A stretch of 64,000 nucleotides of DNA from Aestuariicoccus sp032586235 (GCF_032586235.1 NZ_JAWHTD010000006.1:62001-126000), one strand, 5' to 3'. Positions 8,980 to 20,730 are shown, counted from the first letter of the stretch. Notes: generated by a model from the letters alone, not told the origin. Program-made: numbers and translations.

Positions 8980-9393
8980 ATGGCCGATCTTTCCGAATTC
9001 GTCGCTGCCCAGGACAAGGTCTGGGATCAGGTGGTGGCAGAAGTGACCGCCGGGCGGAAGACAACGCACTGGATCTGGTGGGTGTTTCCGCAGCTCGCCA
9101 GCCTTGGCCGGTCCCTGCGCGCCCGGCATTTCGGGTTGTCCGGTCTCGATGACGCGACGGCCTATCTGGCGCATCCCGTTCTGGGCCCGCGGCTGGTCGA
9201 GGTGTCTAACTTGCTTTTGTCCCACGCGGGCACGCCGCCCGAGGATATTCTTGGCCAAGTCGATGCACTCAATGTGCGGTCCTGCATGACCCTTTTCGAA
9301 GCGGTGCCAGATGCGCCGCCGGTCCTTGCGAACGTGCTGAACAGACTCTATTCCGGCGCAAGATGCCCGATCACGCAGGACGAGATCGGCTAG
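8980..9393 (+). CDS. DUF1810 family protein
   Basis: 137 residues, beginning with the DLSEFVAAQDKVWDQVVAEV pattern and the THWIWWVFPQLASLG motif that typify DUF1810 (YbgA-neighbour calpastatin-like family). These cytosolic proteins have no established biochemical role. It lies 26 bases after the DUF3592-like gene and converges on the sulfotransferase-like gene with a 4-base overlap of ends. Confidence 0.82.
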   Translation: MADLSEFVAAQDKVWDQVVAEVTAGRKTTHWIWWVFPQLASLGRSLRARHFGLSGLDDATAYLAHPVLGPRLVEVSNLLLSHAGTPPEDILGQVDALNVRSCMTLFEAVPDAPPVLANVLNRLYSGARCPITQDEIG

Positions 9394-10106
9394 GCCGTCA
9401 GCCTGACCGCCGAAAGCCGGTCGTAGAACGGCATGACCTCGGCCACCATCTCTTCGAACCCCGTCGTGTCCGGCAGCGCCCCCTCTGCCCCGGCAAAGCC
9501 CGTGGACCGGTGCACCGCGCCGTACCAATGCGCGGCCCAGACCCCGTCCGCCGGATGACCGCCCAGGGGCCAGGACAGCATCGCCGGATCCCAGTCGAGC
9601 CCCACCGCATCGCAAAGCTGGCGCAGCATCGCCTCGGGGTTTTCGCGGATATCGGCGCTGTCGATCACCACCGGGGTCTGGCCCAGCGCGCAGGCATGAT
9701 CGTAAAGCTCTGCCTGCAGGCGGAAACCCAGATCCTCGGCCGTCGTCTCGGGATAGCCCTTTAGGAACGACGCCGCCACGCGCGCCGGGTGACGGATCAG
9801 AAAGACGTTGACGCACTCGGCCATGAACCCGCGCGGAATGCCCGGGACTATGTGCTGGCACATATGCTTGTGATAGGCATGCGGTTTGCCGCCCGGGATC
9901 GGGCCGATCAGGCTCTGTTCCACCTCGAACGTGCCTTCCGGGCGGCTTTTGACGATAGCATCTCGCATCGGGTGATCGAGGCCGGTGGCGCGCAGGTAAG
10001 GGCCATAGAACGGCTCGTCTACCACGTGGACATCCGCGCGCTGGCCAAAGGCGTACATCATCGCCGTCGACAGATTGCGCGGCCCGCTCCACATCGCGAT
10101 GCGCAT
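9390..10106 (-). CDS. Sulfotransferase-like protein, partner of a class IV aminotransferase
   Basis: 238 residues starting MRIAMWSGPRNLSTAMMYAF, where SGPRNLSTAM resembles the 5'-phosphosulfate (PAPS) binding loop of sulfotransferases; the later FLIRHPARVAASFLKGYPE resembles the 3'-phosphate loop. The start codon shares one base with the stop of the upstream aminotransferase gene (TGATG), so they are translationally coupled. Whether it transfers sulfate is not known; it may be a divergent P-loop protein. The same frame is open far upstream, but that part is a shadow of the aminotransferase. Confidence 0.65.
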   Translation of the reverse strand: MRIAMWSGPRNLSTAMMYAFGQRADVHVVDEPFYGPYLRATGLDHPMRDAIVKSRPEGTFEVEQSLIGPIPGGKPHAYHKHMCQHIVPGIPRGFMAECVNVFLIRHPARVAASFLKGYPETTAEDLGFRLQAELYDHACALGQTPVVIDSADIRENPEAMLRQLCDAVGLDWDPAMLSWPLGGHPADGVWAAHWYGAVHRSTGFAGAEGALPDTTGFEEMVAEVMPFYDRLSAVRLTA

Positions 10107-11002
10107 CAGGCCCCCACCAGCTCCTTGTAAAGCTGCCGAAGACGCGCCGTCACCGGCCCCATCTGCCCGTCGCCGATCTGCCGCCCGTCGATGGACGACA
10201 CAGGCGTCTGCGCGCCGAAGGTTCCCGTAAGAAACGCCTCGTCCGCGCCATAGGCATCGACCAGCGAATAATTCCGCTCGAACACCGGAATCCCGTTGGC
10301 GCGGCAGAGGTCGATCACCTTTTGCCGCGTGATCCCGTTCATGCAGTAATCGCCCGTACTGGTCCAAACCTCGCCCTTGCGGACGATGAAGAAGTTGCAG
10401 GCATTCGTGGTGTTCACGAAGCCATGCACATCCAGCATCAGCGCCTCGTCCGCGCCAGCCTTTTCGGCGGCGATACAGGCCAGAACGCAATTCAGCTTGG
10501 AATGGGAATTCAGCTTGGGATCCTGGGTCATCGGCAGGCCGCGGATTTGCGGGACGGTGGCGAGGCGAATAGGGCGCGGAATGGAAGGGCGGGAATGTTC
10601 CATGATGATGACCATCGTCGGACCTGACCGCGACAGCGACGGGTGCTGAAACGGCCGCACCTTCACCCCGCGCGTGACCATCAGGCGCGCGTGGGCGTCC
10701 GTCTCCATCCCGTTGGCCTGTCGCGTCTGCTCCAGCGCGGCGATCACGCTGGCGCGGTCCATCCCGATGTCCAGATCGATGGCCTTGGCAGCCTCGAACA
10801 GCCGGTCGAGATGTTCGTCCAGAAACGACCAGCGCCCATGATAGAGCCGCAATCCCTCCCACACCCCGTCGCCCAGCATAAAGCCGGAATCGAAGACGCT
10901 GACCGTCGCCTCGGCGCGCGGTTTCAGCTGGCCATCGACCCAGATGAGGATGTTTTCATTGCGCGCATCGTCCTGCGCCTGATGTGTGGTGACCTGATCC
11001 AT
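10106..11002 (-). CDS. PLP aminotransferase class IV (branched-chain / D-amino-acid type)
   Basis: 298 residues of fold-type IV PLP transaminase. GVWEGLRLYHG near residue 47, the catalytic-lysine segment LNSHSKLNCVLA and the phosphate-site segment GITRQKVIDLC are visible. The family includes BCAT, D-alanine transaminase and aminodeoxychorismate lyase; I cannot pick among them. Overlap with the sulfotransferase-like gene suggests a two-enzyme module rather than general isoleucine/valine metabolism. Confidence 0.82.
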   Translation of the reverse strand: MDQVTTHQAQDDARNENILIWVDGQLKPRAEATVSVFDSGFMLGDGVWEGLRLYHGRWSFLDEHLDRLFEAAKAIDLDIGMDRASVIAALEQTRQANGMETDAHARLMVTRGVKVRPFQHPSLSRSGPTMVIIMEHSRPSIPRPIRLATVPQIRGLPMTQDPKLNSHSKLNCVLACIAAEKAGADEALMLDVHGFVNTTNACNFFIVRKGEVWTSTGDYCMNGITRQKVIDLCRANGIPVFERNYSLVDAYGADEAFLTGTFGAQTPVSSIDGRQIGDGQMGPVTARLRQLYKELVGA

Positions 11003-11118
11003 GCCGCCACGCTAGGCCCGCCGTTCGGGTCACGCAAGCTCACCTTCCGGTGAAATCGTGTTGCGGCCCTTGCGGGATGTGCCGCTCGGGCGCAGCCTGT
11101 ATGAGAGAGGAGACCACA

Positions 11119-11781
11119 ATGCCCCACCTGATGACCGCTCGCCCCTGGCTATTGTCGCTGATGATCCTTGCAGGACTGGCAATCAACGCCCACCGCGCCC
11201 ATGCCGGAGAGCTGCGCCATATCGTCGTCGCGGGCGGCTGTTTCTGGTGCGTCGAGGCGGATTTCGAGAAGGTCAAAGGGGTGACAGAGGCCGTGTCGGG
11301 CTATACCGGCGGCACCACCGAGAACCCTACCTACAAGCAAGTCACGCGCGGCGGCACCGGCCATTACGAGGCGGTGCGCATTGACTACGACAGCGGCGTC
11401 GTGACCCGCGATGAGCTTTATCACCTCTTCTTCCGCTCGGTCGATCCGACCGATGCGGGCGGGCAGTTCTGCGATCGGGGCGACAGCTATCGCACGGCGA
11501 TATTCGTCTCTAACCCGGCGGAAAAGGCAGCGGCGACACGGGCGAAGGCTGAAGCCGAAAAGGCGCTGGGGCGCAAGATCGTGACGCCGATCCTTGAGGC
11601 CGGACTGTTCTACAAGGCCGAGGCCTATCATCAGGATTACTACAAGGGCACCAAGCGCGTGCTGACCCGGTTCGGCGCGATCCGGCAGGCGGATGCCTAC
11701 AAGCGGTATCGCAAGGGCTGCAAACGCGACGCGCGGATCGAAAAGCTGTGGGGCAAGGACGCGCCCTTTATCAGTGGCTAA
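11119..11781 (+). CDS. msrA: Peptide methionine-(S)-sulfoxide reductase MsrA, exported
   Basis: 220 residues. A signal peptide (MPHLMTARPWLLSLMILAGLA, cleavage near AHA-G) indicates a periplasmic protein, unusual for the common cytosolic MsrA. The catalytic GGCFWCVEADFEKV motif follows. Additional Cys residues in QFCDRGDSYR and in RKGCKRDAR near the C-terminus are candidates for resolving the sulfenic acid. Start chosen at 11119 because GAGAGGAGA stands just upstream; the frame is open 23 codons earlier without such a signal. It is convergent with the PfkB kinase gene. Confidence 0.92.
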   Translation: MPHLMTARPWLLSLMILAGLAINAHRAHAGELRHIVVAGGCFWCVEADFEKVKGVTEAVSGYTGGTTENPTYKQVTRGGTGHYEAVRIDYDSGVVTRDELYHLFFRSVDPTDAGGQFCDRGDSYRTAIFVSNPAEKAAATRAKAEAEKALGRKIVTPILEAGLFYKAEAYHQDYYKGTKRVLTRFGAIRQADAYKRYRKGCKRDARIEKLWGKDAPFISG

Positions 11782-12650
11782 AGCCGGGCGTCCTGCACAT
11801 CCTTCAGATCTGGGATCACGTCGGCCGTCCCGGCCCGTGTCACCATGATCGCCGCCGCCTGCGTGGCAAGACCGATGGCCTGCGCCATTGGCATCCCCCG
11901 ATCCAACCCGGCGATAAGATAGCCGGTAAAGGTGTCGCCCGCGCCTGTGGTGTCGACTGGCGTCACCGGAATGGCGGCAAAGGCCCGATCGGTGCCGTCA
12001 TCGGTGTTGTACCAGCGGCAGCCCTCGGCCCCCAGCGTCACGACGACATCCCGCACCGGCAGCTTATCGGGCGACAGACCCGTGGCCGCCTGAAGCTGCG
12101 CCGCTTCGATCTCGTTCAGCACCAGCAGATCGAGCAACGGCAACACTGCCTGCACCGCCCGGGCATCGAAGGGTGCCGCGGCATAGGCCACGCGCATTCC
12201 CTTGGCAGACGCCATGCGCGCGCCTTCGGCTTGCGCGTTGGTTTCGTTCTGAAAGAGGAACGTGTCCTCGGGGACTGCGGGTTCCAGCGCGAGGGCGATT
12301 TCAGTCTCTGACAAGGTCCAATTCGCGCCGCGATGCAGGATGATCGAGTTCTCGCCCCCCGCGTCGACCAGGATGATCGCATGGCCGGTATCCTCGGCCG
12401 CGGTGGCGATGTGGCGGGTGTCGACGCCGTATTCGGTCAGACGTTCAACCGCCCAGCGCCCATCCGCGCCGACCGCGCCGATATGCACCACATGCGCCGC
12501 CGCCCGCGCCACGGCGACGGACATGTTCGCACCCTTGCCGCCCAAGCCCCGGGTCAGCGTGTCAGAGGCCAGAGTCTCGCCCGGCCCCGGCAGATGCGGA
12601 AGCTGGTAGAAGAGATCGGCGTTGATGGAGCCAAGGTTGTAGATCGTCAT
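11778..12650 (-). CDS. PfkB-family carbohydrate kinase (ribokinase-like)
   Basis: 290 residues. The PfkB N-terminal signature GGKGANMSVAVARA and the C-terminal ATP-site signature DTTGAGDTFTGYLIAG, including the catalytic Asp of GAGD, are both present. Ribokinase is the closest common relative, but no ribose genes are adjacent, so the sugar is open. The ATG at 12650 follows the maeB stop by two bases, with GGTGGGCTGAGG as ribosome site inside the end of maeB, so the two genes are probably co-transcribed. Confidence 0.83.
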   Translation of the reverse strand: MTIYNLGSINADLFYQLPHLPGPGETLASDTLTRGLGGKGANMSVAVARAAAHVVHIGAVGADGRWAVERLTEYGVDTRHIATAAEDTGHAIILVDAGGENSIILHRGANWTLSETEIALALEPAVPEDTFLFQNETNAQAEGARMASAKGMRVAYAAAPFDARAVQAVLPLLDLLVLNEIEAAQLQAATGLSPDKLPVRDVVVTLGAEGCRWYNTDDGTDRAFAAIPVTPVDTTGAGDTFTGYLIAGLDRGMPMAQAIGLATQAAAIMVTRAGTADVIPDLKDVQDARL

Positions 12651-12652
12651 CC

Positions 12653-14908
<2,256 letters not shown>

Positions 14909-14996
14909 GTCCGTTCCCAATGCTGCGGCGGGAATATCGGGTTTCGCCGCCGTGTTGCAGGCCTTAATGTCACGACAAAGCAGCAGGGGGTAGTCT

Positions 14997-17645
14997 GTGA
15001 GCGCTAACAGCAGCAGTGTAACGCCAATGATGGCGCAATATCTCGAGATCAAGGCGCAATACCCCGATGCGCTCTTGTTCTACCGGATGGGCGATTTCTA
15101 CGAGATGTTCTTCGACGATGCTGCCGCCGCGGCCGAGGCGCTGGACATTGCGCTGACCAAGCGGGGCAAGCACGCGGGCGACGACATCCCCATGTGCGGC
15201 GTGCCGGTGCATTCCGCCGACGGCTATCTGCAGACCCTGATCCGCAAGGGCTTTCGCGTGGCGGTCTGCGAACAGATGGAGAGCCCTGCCGAGGCGAAGA
15301 AGCGCGGGTCGAAATCCGTGGTCAAGCGCGACGTGATACGGCTGGTCACCCCCGGCACCCTGACCGAGGAATCGCTGCTTGAAGCGCGGCGGCACAATTA
15401 TCTGGCGGCGTTGTGCCGGGTCAGAGACGAATTTGCCCTGTCCTGGGCCGATATCTCGACCGGCGCGTTTCACGTCATGCCCCTGACCCAGGCCCGGATC
15501 GGCGCAGAGCTGGCGCGCCTTGCCCCAAGCGAGGTTCTGGTGTCGGAAAGCGTCGAGGAAACTCTGCGCGCCGTGCTGTCGGATCTGGGGATCCTGCCCA
15601 CGGTGCTTGCCCCCGCGTCCTTCGACAGCACCGGGGCCGAGGCGCGGCTGTGCGCGCTCTTCGGGGTGCAGACTTTGGCCGGGTTCGGCAATTTCGCGCG
15701 GCCCGAACTGTCGGCCATGGGGGCGCTTGTCGATTACCTCGACATCACGCAGAAAGGCCGCCTGCCGCTGCTGCGCCCTCCGCAGAAGGACGCCATCGGT
15801 CGGCTGATGCAGATCGACTCGGCTACGCGGCGCAACCTGGAACTGACGCATTCCATGAACGGCGGGCGTTCAGGGTCGCTCTTGTCGGTCATCGACCGGA
15901 CGGTCACGGCAGGCGGTGCGCGGTTGTTGGAGCGGCGGATCACCTCGCCCTCGCGCGACCTTGCGATCGTGCACGATCGGCTGGCGGCCATCGACTGGGC
16001 GATCGAGGCGGATCAGGCTCTATCCCTGCGCGATATGCTGCGGAAGGTGCCCGATCTGGACCGCGCGTTGTCGCGGCTCGGGCTGGATCGCGGCGGCCCG
16101 CGCGATCTGGCGGCGGTCCGCAACGCGCTGACCCAGGCATCCGATATTGCCGAGACGCTGGCGAGTGCCGAACTGCCCGATCTTCTGGCCGAGGCGCGCA
16201 GCGCGCTGACCGGCCACGACCCGCTGATCGACCTGCTGGATGCCGCGCTGGTCGCTGAACCCCCTCTGCTGGCCCGCGACGGCGGTTTCATCGCGCCCGG
16301 ATACGACGACGCGCTCGACGAGGCCCGCAAACTGCGCGACGAAGGGCGCGGCGTGATTGCGGGTATGCAAGCGGATTATGCGGCGCAGACCGGGGTCGGG
16401 TCGCTCAAGATCAAGCACAACAACGTGCTGGGCTATTTCATCGAAACCACGGCGACCCATGCCGAAAAGATGCAGTCGCCGCCGCTGTCGGATACGTTCA
16501 TTCACCGCCAGACCACCGCCAACCAGGTGCGCTTTACCACGGTCGAGCTGTCAGAGCTGGAAACCCGCATCCTCAACGCCGGCGGCGAAGCGCTGGAGAT
16601 CGAAAAGCGGCTCTATGACACCCTGAAAGCGGCTATTCTCGAGGTCGCACCGGCGATCTCGGAAACCTCGCTGGGGCTGGCCGAGATCGACCTGGCGCTG
16701 GCACTGGCTGATCTGGCGCGCGCGCAGGACTGGTGCAAGCCACATGTTGACGACAGCCGCGCCTTTGCCATCGAGGGCGGTCGTCACCCGGTGGTGGAAC
16801 GCGCGCTGCAACAGGCGGGCGAGACCTTCATCGCCAACGATTGCGACCTCAGCGCTGATGGCGAGGCCGCATCGGTCACGCTTTTGACCGGGCCGAACAT
16901 GGCCGGTAAATCGACCTTCCTGCGGCAGAACGCGCTGATCGCGCTCTTGGCGCAGATCGGAAGCTATGTTCCCGCGCGCAACGCGCATATCGGGCTGGTC
17001 AGCCAGATTTTCAGCCGTGTCGGCGCGTCTGACGATCTGGCGCGCGGGCGCTCGACCTTCATGGTCGAGATGGTCGAAACCGCCGCGATCCTCAATCAGG
17101 CCGACGACCGCGCGCTTGTGATCCTCGACGAGATCGGGCGCGGCACGGCGACCTATGACGGGCTTTCCATCGCCTGGGCCACGCTGGAACATCTGCACGC
17201 CGGGAACCGGGTGCGCGGGCTGTTCGCCACACATTACCACGAGTTGACCGCGCTTGCGGGCAAGCTCGACGGGGTGCGCAACGCCACCGTGGCAGTCAAG
17301 GAATGGAACGGCGAGGTGATTTTTTTGCACGAGGTCCGCGACGGCGCCGCCGACCGCAGCTACGGCGTGCAGGTGGCGCAGCTGGCCGGTCTGCCCAAGC
17401 CGGTGATCGAACGGGCCCGCACGGTTCTGGATGCGCTGGAAAAGGGCGAGCGGGACAAGACATCGCCCAAGGCGCTGATCGACAATCTGCCACTCTTTTC
17501 CGCCGTCAGCGCAACGCCGCCGCCCGCACCCAAGTCAGGCCCGTCCCCCGTAGAGGACAGGCTGAAGGACATACATCCGGATGAAATGACCCCGCGCGAG
17601 GCCTTGCAGGCGCTTTACGACCTCAAGGCGCTGGCGCGAGATTAG
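14997..17645 (+). CDS. mutS: DNA mismatch repair protein MutS
   Basis: 882 residues, normal for MutS. The mismatch-reading motif GDFYEMFF (Phe-x-Glu) is near residue 33, the Walker A GPNMAGKST near 632, followed by the DEIGRGTATYDGLSIAWA Walker B/signature region. Start is GTG at 14997 with AGCAGGGGG upstream. It is divergent from maeB across an 88-base spacer that must contain both promoters. It converges on grpE with 12 bases between stops. Confidence 0.97.
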   Translation: MSANSSSVTPMMAQYLEIKAQYPDALLFYRMGDFYEMFFDDAAAAAEALDIALTKRGKHAGDDIPMCGVPVHSADGYLQTLIRKGFRVAVCEQMESPAEAKKRGSKSVVKRDVIRLVTPGTLTEESLLEARRHNYLAALCRVRDEFALSWADISTGAFHVMPLTQARIGAELARLAPSEVLVSESVEETLRAVLSDLGILPTVLAPASFDSTGAEARLCALFGVQTLAGFGNFARPELSAMGALVDYLDITQKGRLPLLRPPQKDAIGRLMQIDSATRRNLELTHSMNGGRSGSLLSVIDRTVTAGGARLLERRITSPSRDLAIVHDRLAAIDWAIEADQALSLRDMLRKVPDLDRALSRLGLDRGGPRDLAAVRNALTQASDIAETLASAELPDLLAEARSALTGHDPLIDLLDAALVAEPPLLARDGGFIAPGYDDALDEARKLRDEGRGVIAGMQADYAAQTGVGSLKIKHNNVLGYFIETTATHAEKMQSPPLSDTFIHRQTTANQVRFTTVELSELETRILNAGGEALEIEKRLYDTLKAAILEVAPAISETSLGLAEIDLALALADLARAQDWCKPHVDDSRAFAIEGGRHPVVERALQQAGETFIANDCDLSADGEAASVTLLTGPNMAGKSTFLRQNALIALLAQIGSYVPARNAHIGLVSQIFSRVGASDDLARGRSTFMVEMVETAAILNQADDRALVILDEIGRGTATYDGLSIAWATLEHLHAGNRVRGLFATHYHELTALAGKLDGVRNATVAVKEWNGEVIFLHEVRDGAADRSYGVQVAQLAGLPKPVIERARTVLDALEKGERDKTSPKALIDNLPLFSAVSATPPPAPKSGPSPVEDRLKDIHPDEMTPREALQALYDLKALARD

Positions 17646-17657
17646 ACCCGCATTGAC

Positions 17658-18224
17658 CTATGACGCAGGGGTCGAGCTGACGCCGACCTGTGCGGGACGC
17701 AGCAGCCGGTCGTACAGCATGAAGCCCTCGGTCGACACCTGGATGATGTCACCCGCCTTGGTACCGGGCACCGGCGCCTCGAACATGGCTTCATGCGTCT
17801 TGGGGTCGAATTTTTCGCCGACCTCGGGGGTGATGCGCGTCACGCCGTGGCGTTCGAATACCTTCATCAGCTCGCGCAGCGTCAGTTCCACACCCTCGAC
17901 GATGGGGCTTGCCGGGCCATCGCCCTGCTCTTCCTTCGCAGCGGCCAATGCGCGGTGCAGGTTGTCGTAGACCGGCAGCAGATCGCGTGCGATTCGCGTG
18001 CCGCCGTATTGCTGCGCCTCGCGACGGTCCCGGTCCGCACGTTTGCGCGCATTGTCGGCGTCGGCCAGCGCGCGCATGAAACGGTCCTTCAGTTCGTCCC
18101 GCTCGGCGCGCAGACTGTCCAGTTCCATCGCCTCATCGTCAATCTCGGCCATATCGTCAGCATAAGCCTCGGCCTCGGCCGTTTCGATATCGTCGAGAAA
18201 ATCTTCTTTCTTCGGATCTGCCAT
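17658..18224 (-). CDS. grpE: Nucleotide exchange factor GrpE
   Basis: 188 residues. Acidic N-terminus, a long coiled-coil helix (about 35-90, including ERDELKDRFMRALADADNARKR), and the C-terminal beta domain ending GDIIQVSTEGFMLYDRLLRPAQVGV, which is the PROSITE GrpE signature region. GrpE releases ADP from DnaK. It begins 9 bases after hrcA, forming the heat-shock pair hrcA-grpE. Confidence 0.96.
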   Translation of the reverse strand: MADPKKEDFLDDIETAEAEAYADDMAEIDDEAMELDSLRAERDELKDRFMRALADADNARKRADRDRREAQQYGGTRIARDLLPVYDNLHRALAAAKEEQGDGPASPIVEGVELTLRELMKVFERHGVTRITPEVGEKFDPKTHEAMFEAPVPGTKAGDIIQVSTEGFMLYDRLLRPAQVGVSSTPAS

Positions 18225-18232
18225 TCGTACCT

Positions 18233-19297
18233 CTAGCTCCGGTCGGAGATAAGCTTGCCCACCAGCTGCGCCGTGTAGTCCACAATCGGGACAATCCGGC
18301 CATAGTTCAGACGCGTGGGGCCGATTACGCCCACCGCGCCAATGATCTTACGGTCAGCGTTCATATAAGGAGACACCACCAGAGAGGAACCCGAAAGTGA
18401 GAAAAGTTTATTCTCCGACCCGATAAAAATGCGCACACCCTCGCCGTCCTCGGCCAGTTCGAGGAATTCGGCGATGTCCTGTTTGCGCTCGAGGTCGTCG
18501 AACAGACTGCGGATGCGCTCCAGCTCTTCGGCCTGCCCGTCCTGCCCCAGCAGATTCGCCCGGCCTCGCACGATCAGACGCCCGGAATTGTCTGACTCGC
18601 TATCCCAGATCGCCATCCCCGATTCGACCATATCCGCCGCCAGCGAATCGAGCTCTTGCCGCCGCTTGGCGATTTCCAGCGTCATCACCCGCCGCAGCTC
18701 GGACAGGGTGCGCCCCTCGATCAGGGCATTAAGGAAATTCGCCGCCTCGCGCATCGAGCTGGGCGTCTGCCCGGGTGGCGGCGTGAACAGCCGGTTTTCC
18801 ACATGGCCGTCGGCAAAGACCAGAACCACCAGCGCGCGGTCGTGGCCGAGGCTGACGAACTCAATGTGCTTCATCGGCGCTTCGTGCTTGGGCGTCAGCA
18901 CCAAAGACGCGCCATGGGTCACGCCAGACAAGGCCGACCCGACCCGGTCCAGCAGACCGCTGACATTGTCGGCGTTCGACGACATTGTCGCGTCCAGCTT
19001 GACGCGGTCGTCATTGTCGAGCTCGCGCACCTCCAGCAGCCCGTCCACGAACATCCGCAGCCCCAGCTGCGTCGGAATGCGGCCGGCGCTGACATGGGGG
19101 CTGTCGAGAAGGCCCAGGAATTCCAGATCCTGCATGACGTTGCGGATCGTCGCGGCAGACACCTTTTCGCTAAGCGTGCGCGTCAGCGTGCGCGACCCGA
19201 CCGGCTCACCAGTGTCAAGATACCCCTCGACCACCCGGCGAAACACCTCGCGCGAGCGGTCGTTCATCTGTTCCAGAAGATGTGCGGCGTCCTGCAT
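18233..19297 (-). CDS. hrcA: Heat-inducible transcription repressor HrcA
   Basis: 354 residues from the second possible Met. The N-terminal winged-helix reads RSREVFRRVVEGYLDTGEPVGSRTL and SAATIRNVMQDLEFLGLL, and the C-terminal core contains RLNYGRIVPIVDYTAQLVG. HrcA represses groESL-type genes through CIRCE inverted repeats. No CIRCE element (TTAGCACTC-N9-GAGTGCTAA) is visible upstream of hrcA here, so its own control is probably not autoregulatory through CIRCE. Divergent from rph. Confidence 0.95.
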   Translation of the reverse strand: MQDAAHLLEQMNDRSREVFRRVVEGYLDTGEPVGSRTLTRTLSEKVSAATIRNVMQDLEFLGLLDSPHVSAGRIPTQLGLRMFVDGLLEVRELDNDDRVKLDATMSSNADNVSGLLDRVGSALSGVTHGASLVLTPKHEAPMKHIEFVSLGHDRALVVLVFADGHVENRLFTPPPGQTPSSMREAANFLNALIEGRTLSELRRVMTLEIAKRRQELDSLAADMVESGMAIWDSESDNSGRLIVRGRANLLGQDGQAEELERIRSLFDDLERKQDIAEFLELAEDGEGVRIFIGSENKLFSLSGSSLVVSPYMNADRKIIGAVGVIGPTRLNYGRIVPIVDYTAQLVGKLISDRS

Positions 19298-19408
19298 CGT
19301 CATTCCAATCCACCCCGGTCATTAAAGACGGCCTGACCCAAAGGTCAATCAGGGTTGCAAGCAACGGTCGGCGACCATATCCCCAAGCAAAGCTTTGGAG
19401 AGGATCTC

Positions 19409-20122
19409 ATGAGACCGTCTGGACGGAATTTAAGCGAAATGCGCGCCGTTTCAATCGAAACGGATGTCACGAAACACGCCGAAGGGTCGTGTCTGATTCG
19501 AATGGGCGATACCCATGTGCTCTGCACCGCCACCGTCGAGGACCGTGTGCCGCCCTTCATCAAGGGCAGCGGGCTTGGCTGGGTGACCGCGGAATACGGC
19601 ATGTTGCCCCGCTCGACCACCAGCCGGATGCGGCGCGAGGCGACGGCGGGCAAGCAAGGCGGGCGCACGGTGGAAATCCAACGCCTGATCGGCCGCAGCC
19701 TGCGCGCCGGGATCGACCGCGTTGCGCTGGGTGAGAGACAGATCACTGTCGATTGCGACGTGATCCAGGCCGATGGTGGCACCCGCTGCGCCTCGATCAC
19801 CGGTGGCTGGGTTGCGCTGCGGCTGGCCGTCAACAAGCTGATGAAGGCGCGCGAGGTGATCAGCGATCCGCTGATCTCGCCCGTCGCGGCGGTCAGCTGC
19901 GGGATTTACGCCGGGCAGGCCGTTCTCGACCTCGACTATCCCGAGGACAGCGAGGCCGGGGTCGACGGCAACTTCATCCTGCGCGGCGACGGCCAGCTGA
20001 TCGAGGTGCAGATGTCCGCCGAGGGCGCGACCTTCTCGCGCGATCAGATGGCGCAGCTGATGGACCTGGCCGAGGCCGGCGTCGCCGATCTGGTCGAGGC
20101 GCAGCTGGCGGCCACCGCATGA
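19409..20122 (+). CDS. rph: Ribonuclease PH
   Basis: 237 residues. Starts MRPSGRNLSEMRAVSIETDV, the standard RNase PH beginning, after AGGA at 19401; the extra 18 codons of open frame upstream are not conserved-looking. The GGTRCASITGGWVAL and GVDGNFIL motifs of the phosphorolytic core are present. It trims 3' tRNA tails by phosphorolysis. The stop overlaps the rdgB start (ATGA), beginning the chain rph-rdgB-hemW. Confidence 0.96.
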   Translation: MRPSGRNLSEMRAVSIETDVTKHAEGSCLIRMGDTHVLCTATVEDRVPPFIKGSGLGWVTAEYGMLPRSTTSRMRREATAGKQGGRTVEIQRLIGRSLRAGIDRVALGERQITVDCDVIQADGGTRCASITGGWVALRLAVNKLMKAREVISDPLISPVAAVSCGIYAGQAVLDLDYPEDSEAGVDGNFILRGDGQLIEVQMSAEGATFSRDQMAQLMDLAEAGVADLVEAQLAATA

Positions 20123-20730
20123 CCCGCAAGTTCAACGGCGACCGCCTGCTGGTCGCGACCCACAACAAGGGCAAGCTGGAAGAGATCGCCGATCTTCTGG
20201 CGCCCTTCGGGGTGACCGTCGTCGGCGCCGCCGAGATGAACCTGCCCGAACCGGTCGAGGACGGGACCAGCTTTGTGGAAAACGCCCGTATCAAGGCCCA
20301 TGCCGCCGCCAAGGCCACCGGCCTGCCCGCGCTGTCCGACGACAGCGGGATCGAGATCGACGCGCTGGACAAGGCGCCCGGCATCTACACCGCCGATTGG
20401 GCCGAAACAGACTCCGGTCGCGACTTTGTCATGGCCATGACGCGCGCCCATGACGAACTGTTGGAACGCGGTGCGCCCGAACCGTGGACCGCGCGGTTCT
20501 GCTGCACCCTGGTGCTGGCCTGGCCCGATGGCCATGACGAGGTCTTCCCCGGCGTGATGGAAGGAAAGGTCGTCTGGCCCATGCGCGGCGATCAGGGGCA
20601 CGGCTATGACCCTGTTTTTCAGCCCGAAGGATACGACATCACCTTCGGTGAAATGGACCGCTGGGAAAAGAACAAGATCAGCCACCGCGCCGACGCCTTC
20701 GCCAAGTTCGTGAAAGGCTGCTTTGACTGA
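20119..20730 (+). CDS. rdgB: XTP/dITP diphosphatase (HAM1/RdgB)
   Basis: 203 residues. The HAM1 markers are VATHNKGKLEEI near the start, then SFVENARIKA and LSDDSGIEIDAL (metal/catalytic Asp), ending with SHRADAFAKF. It hydrolyses non-canonical purine triphosphates to keep them out of DNA. Coupled by ATGA to rph and overlapping hemW by 8 bases. Confidence 0.96.
   Translation: MTRKFNGDRLLVATHNKGKLEEIADLLAPFGVTVVGAAEMNLPEPVEDGTSFVENARIKAHAAAKATGLPALSDDSGIEIDALDKAPGIYTADWAETDSGRDFVMAMTRAHDELLERGAPEPWTARFCCTLVLAWPDGHDEVFPGVMEGKVVWPMRGDQGHGYDPVFQPEGYDITFGEMDRWEKNKISHRADAFAKFVKGCFD

Noticed and set aside
9390..10862. 490-residue reading of the sulfotransferase-like gene
   Set aside because: The first 252 residues are the out-of-frame translation of the aminotransferase; true start is the coupled ATG at 10106.
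19298..19408. CIRCE element upstream of hrcA or rph
   Set aside because: No TTAGCACTC-N9-GAGTGCTAA pattern found.
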